Part shown: in pieces, positions 5,471-5,557 of the stretch
Position numbering within the stretch: the stretch's first letter is position 1
Layout of the letters: each line of letters starts with the position of its first letter
NCBI GenBank assembly: GCA_007120575.1
Contig: SKNJ01000002.1
Coordinates: forward strand, 1 to 5,557
Origin: Thioalkalivibrio sp.
Lineage (GTDB): Bacteria; Pseudomonadota; Gammaproteobacteria; Ectothiorhodospirales; Ectothiorhodospiraceae
Length of the DNA stretch: 5,557 bases
Direction of reading: 5' to 3'
Position numbers and translations under genes: made by a program
The notes under the pieces: model-generated
Databases searched by the model: none
Told to the model about the DNA's origin: nothing
The model's input: the letters and a program-made list of their open reading frames with translations, nothing else

Positions 5471-5557
5471 TCAGGACGCAGGACGCCGGCGCCGACGTCG
5501 GCGCGGCTTGGGTGCGGCCTCGGTCTCCCCGGTGTTACCGGTGTTACCGGTGTTACC
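5471..5557 (-). CDS. rnr: C-terminal tail of RNase R (5' part outside window)
   Basis: An open frame enters from the right edge and ends with TGA at 5471-5473. Its 28 visible residues are three GNT triplets, then GETEAAPKP, seven consecutive arginines and PAS. RNase R, a processive 3'-5' exoribonuclease that degrades structured RNA, ends in a low-complexity basic tail after its S1 domain, and rnr normally lies directly upstream of rlmB. No catalytic residue is in view, so the call rests on the tail's character and the neighbour. It ends 11 bases before rlmB and probably shares its transcript. The visible tail is odd in two ways: a 9-bp tandem repeat at the window edge and a perfect palindrome in the arginine codons. 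Confidence 0.75.
   Translation of the reverse strand, partial: GNTGNTGNTGETEAAPKPRRRRRRRPAS
5489..5504. repeat. 16-bp perfect palindrome within the RNase R arginine codons
   Basis: GCGCCGACGTCGGCGC is its own reverse complement. It spans five of the seven arginine codons of the rnr tail, which use mixed CGN codons. It may simply result from GC-rich arginine codons, but it is a perfect 8-bp-arm palindrome. Confidence 0.6.
5531..5557. repeat. Three perfect 9-bp tandem repeats at the right edge
   Basis: GGTGTTACC on the plus strand (GGTAACACC on the coding strand) occurs three times without a mismatch and reaches the last base of the window, so more copies may lie outside. A degenerate unit, GGTCTCCCC, precedes it at 5522-5530. 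Each unit encodes Gly-Asn-Thr in the RNase R tail. Since the unit is a multiple of three, copy-number change would lengthen or shorten the tail without a frameshift. Confidence 0.9.

Noticed and set aside
1..5557. Mobile elements, CRISPR arrays, tRNA/rRNA genes, or an unusual accessory system
   Set aside because: Coding genes fill almost the whole window in a conserved housekeeping order. There are no transposase fragments, no spaced direct repeats and no tRNA-like folds, and the base composition looks even.

Overview
The window is a stretch of core, high-GC bacterial chromosome. It carries eight protein genes, all on the minus strand, so transcription runs from the right edge to the left edge. 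In that direction the genes are the 3' end of rnr (RNase R), rlmB (23S rRNA 2'-O-ribose methyltransferase), rpsF (ribosomal protein bS6), rpsR (bS18), an uncharacterised DUF2232/YybS-like membrane protein, rplI (bL9), dnaB (replicative helicase) and the first 325 codons of alr (alanine racemase). Both end genes are cut by the window edges.

The gene order rnr-rlmB-rpsF-rpsR-rplI-dnaB-alr is typical of Gammaproteobacteria. Two details point away from enterobacteria and towards lineages such as Pseudomonas or the purple and alkaliphilic sulfur bacteria: there is no priB between rpsF and rpsR, and a DUF2232 membrane protein lies between rpsR and rplI. The strong GC bias and arginine/alanine-rich proteins would suit an Ectothiorhodospiraceae/Chromatiales-type organism, but the order-level placement is inference.

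Region by region: 5471-5557 is the arginine-rich tail of RNase R, with an in-frame 9-bp tandem repeat at the window edge. rlmB (4704-5459) follows after 11 bases. The 116-base gap before rpsF is the largest non-coding stretch; it holds a weak promoter candidate and a structured leader that can pair with the rpsF ribosome binding site, plausibly the S6:S18 autoregulatory site. rpsF and rpsR are 43 bases apart. The DUF2232 gene follows after 37 bases. A 69-base gap with two hairpins and a possible promoter precedes rplI. An 80-base gap with one hairpin separates rplI from dnaB. alr begins 8 bases after dnaB.

The genes combine translation (three ribosomal proteins and one rRNA methylase), RNA turnover (RNase R), replication (DnaB) and cell-wall precursor synthesis (Alr). 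This is a growth-linked housekeeping cluster. I found no mobile element, CRISPR array, tRNA, rRNA gene or sign of horizontal transfer, and no convincing novel system. The points most worth a second look are the rpsF leader, the RNase R tail repeat, the DUF2232 gene and the region upstream of rplI.
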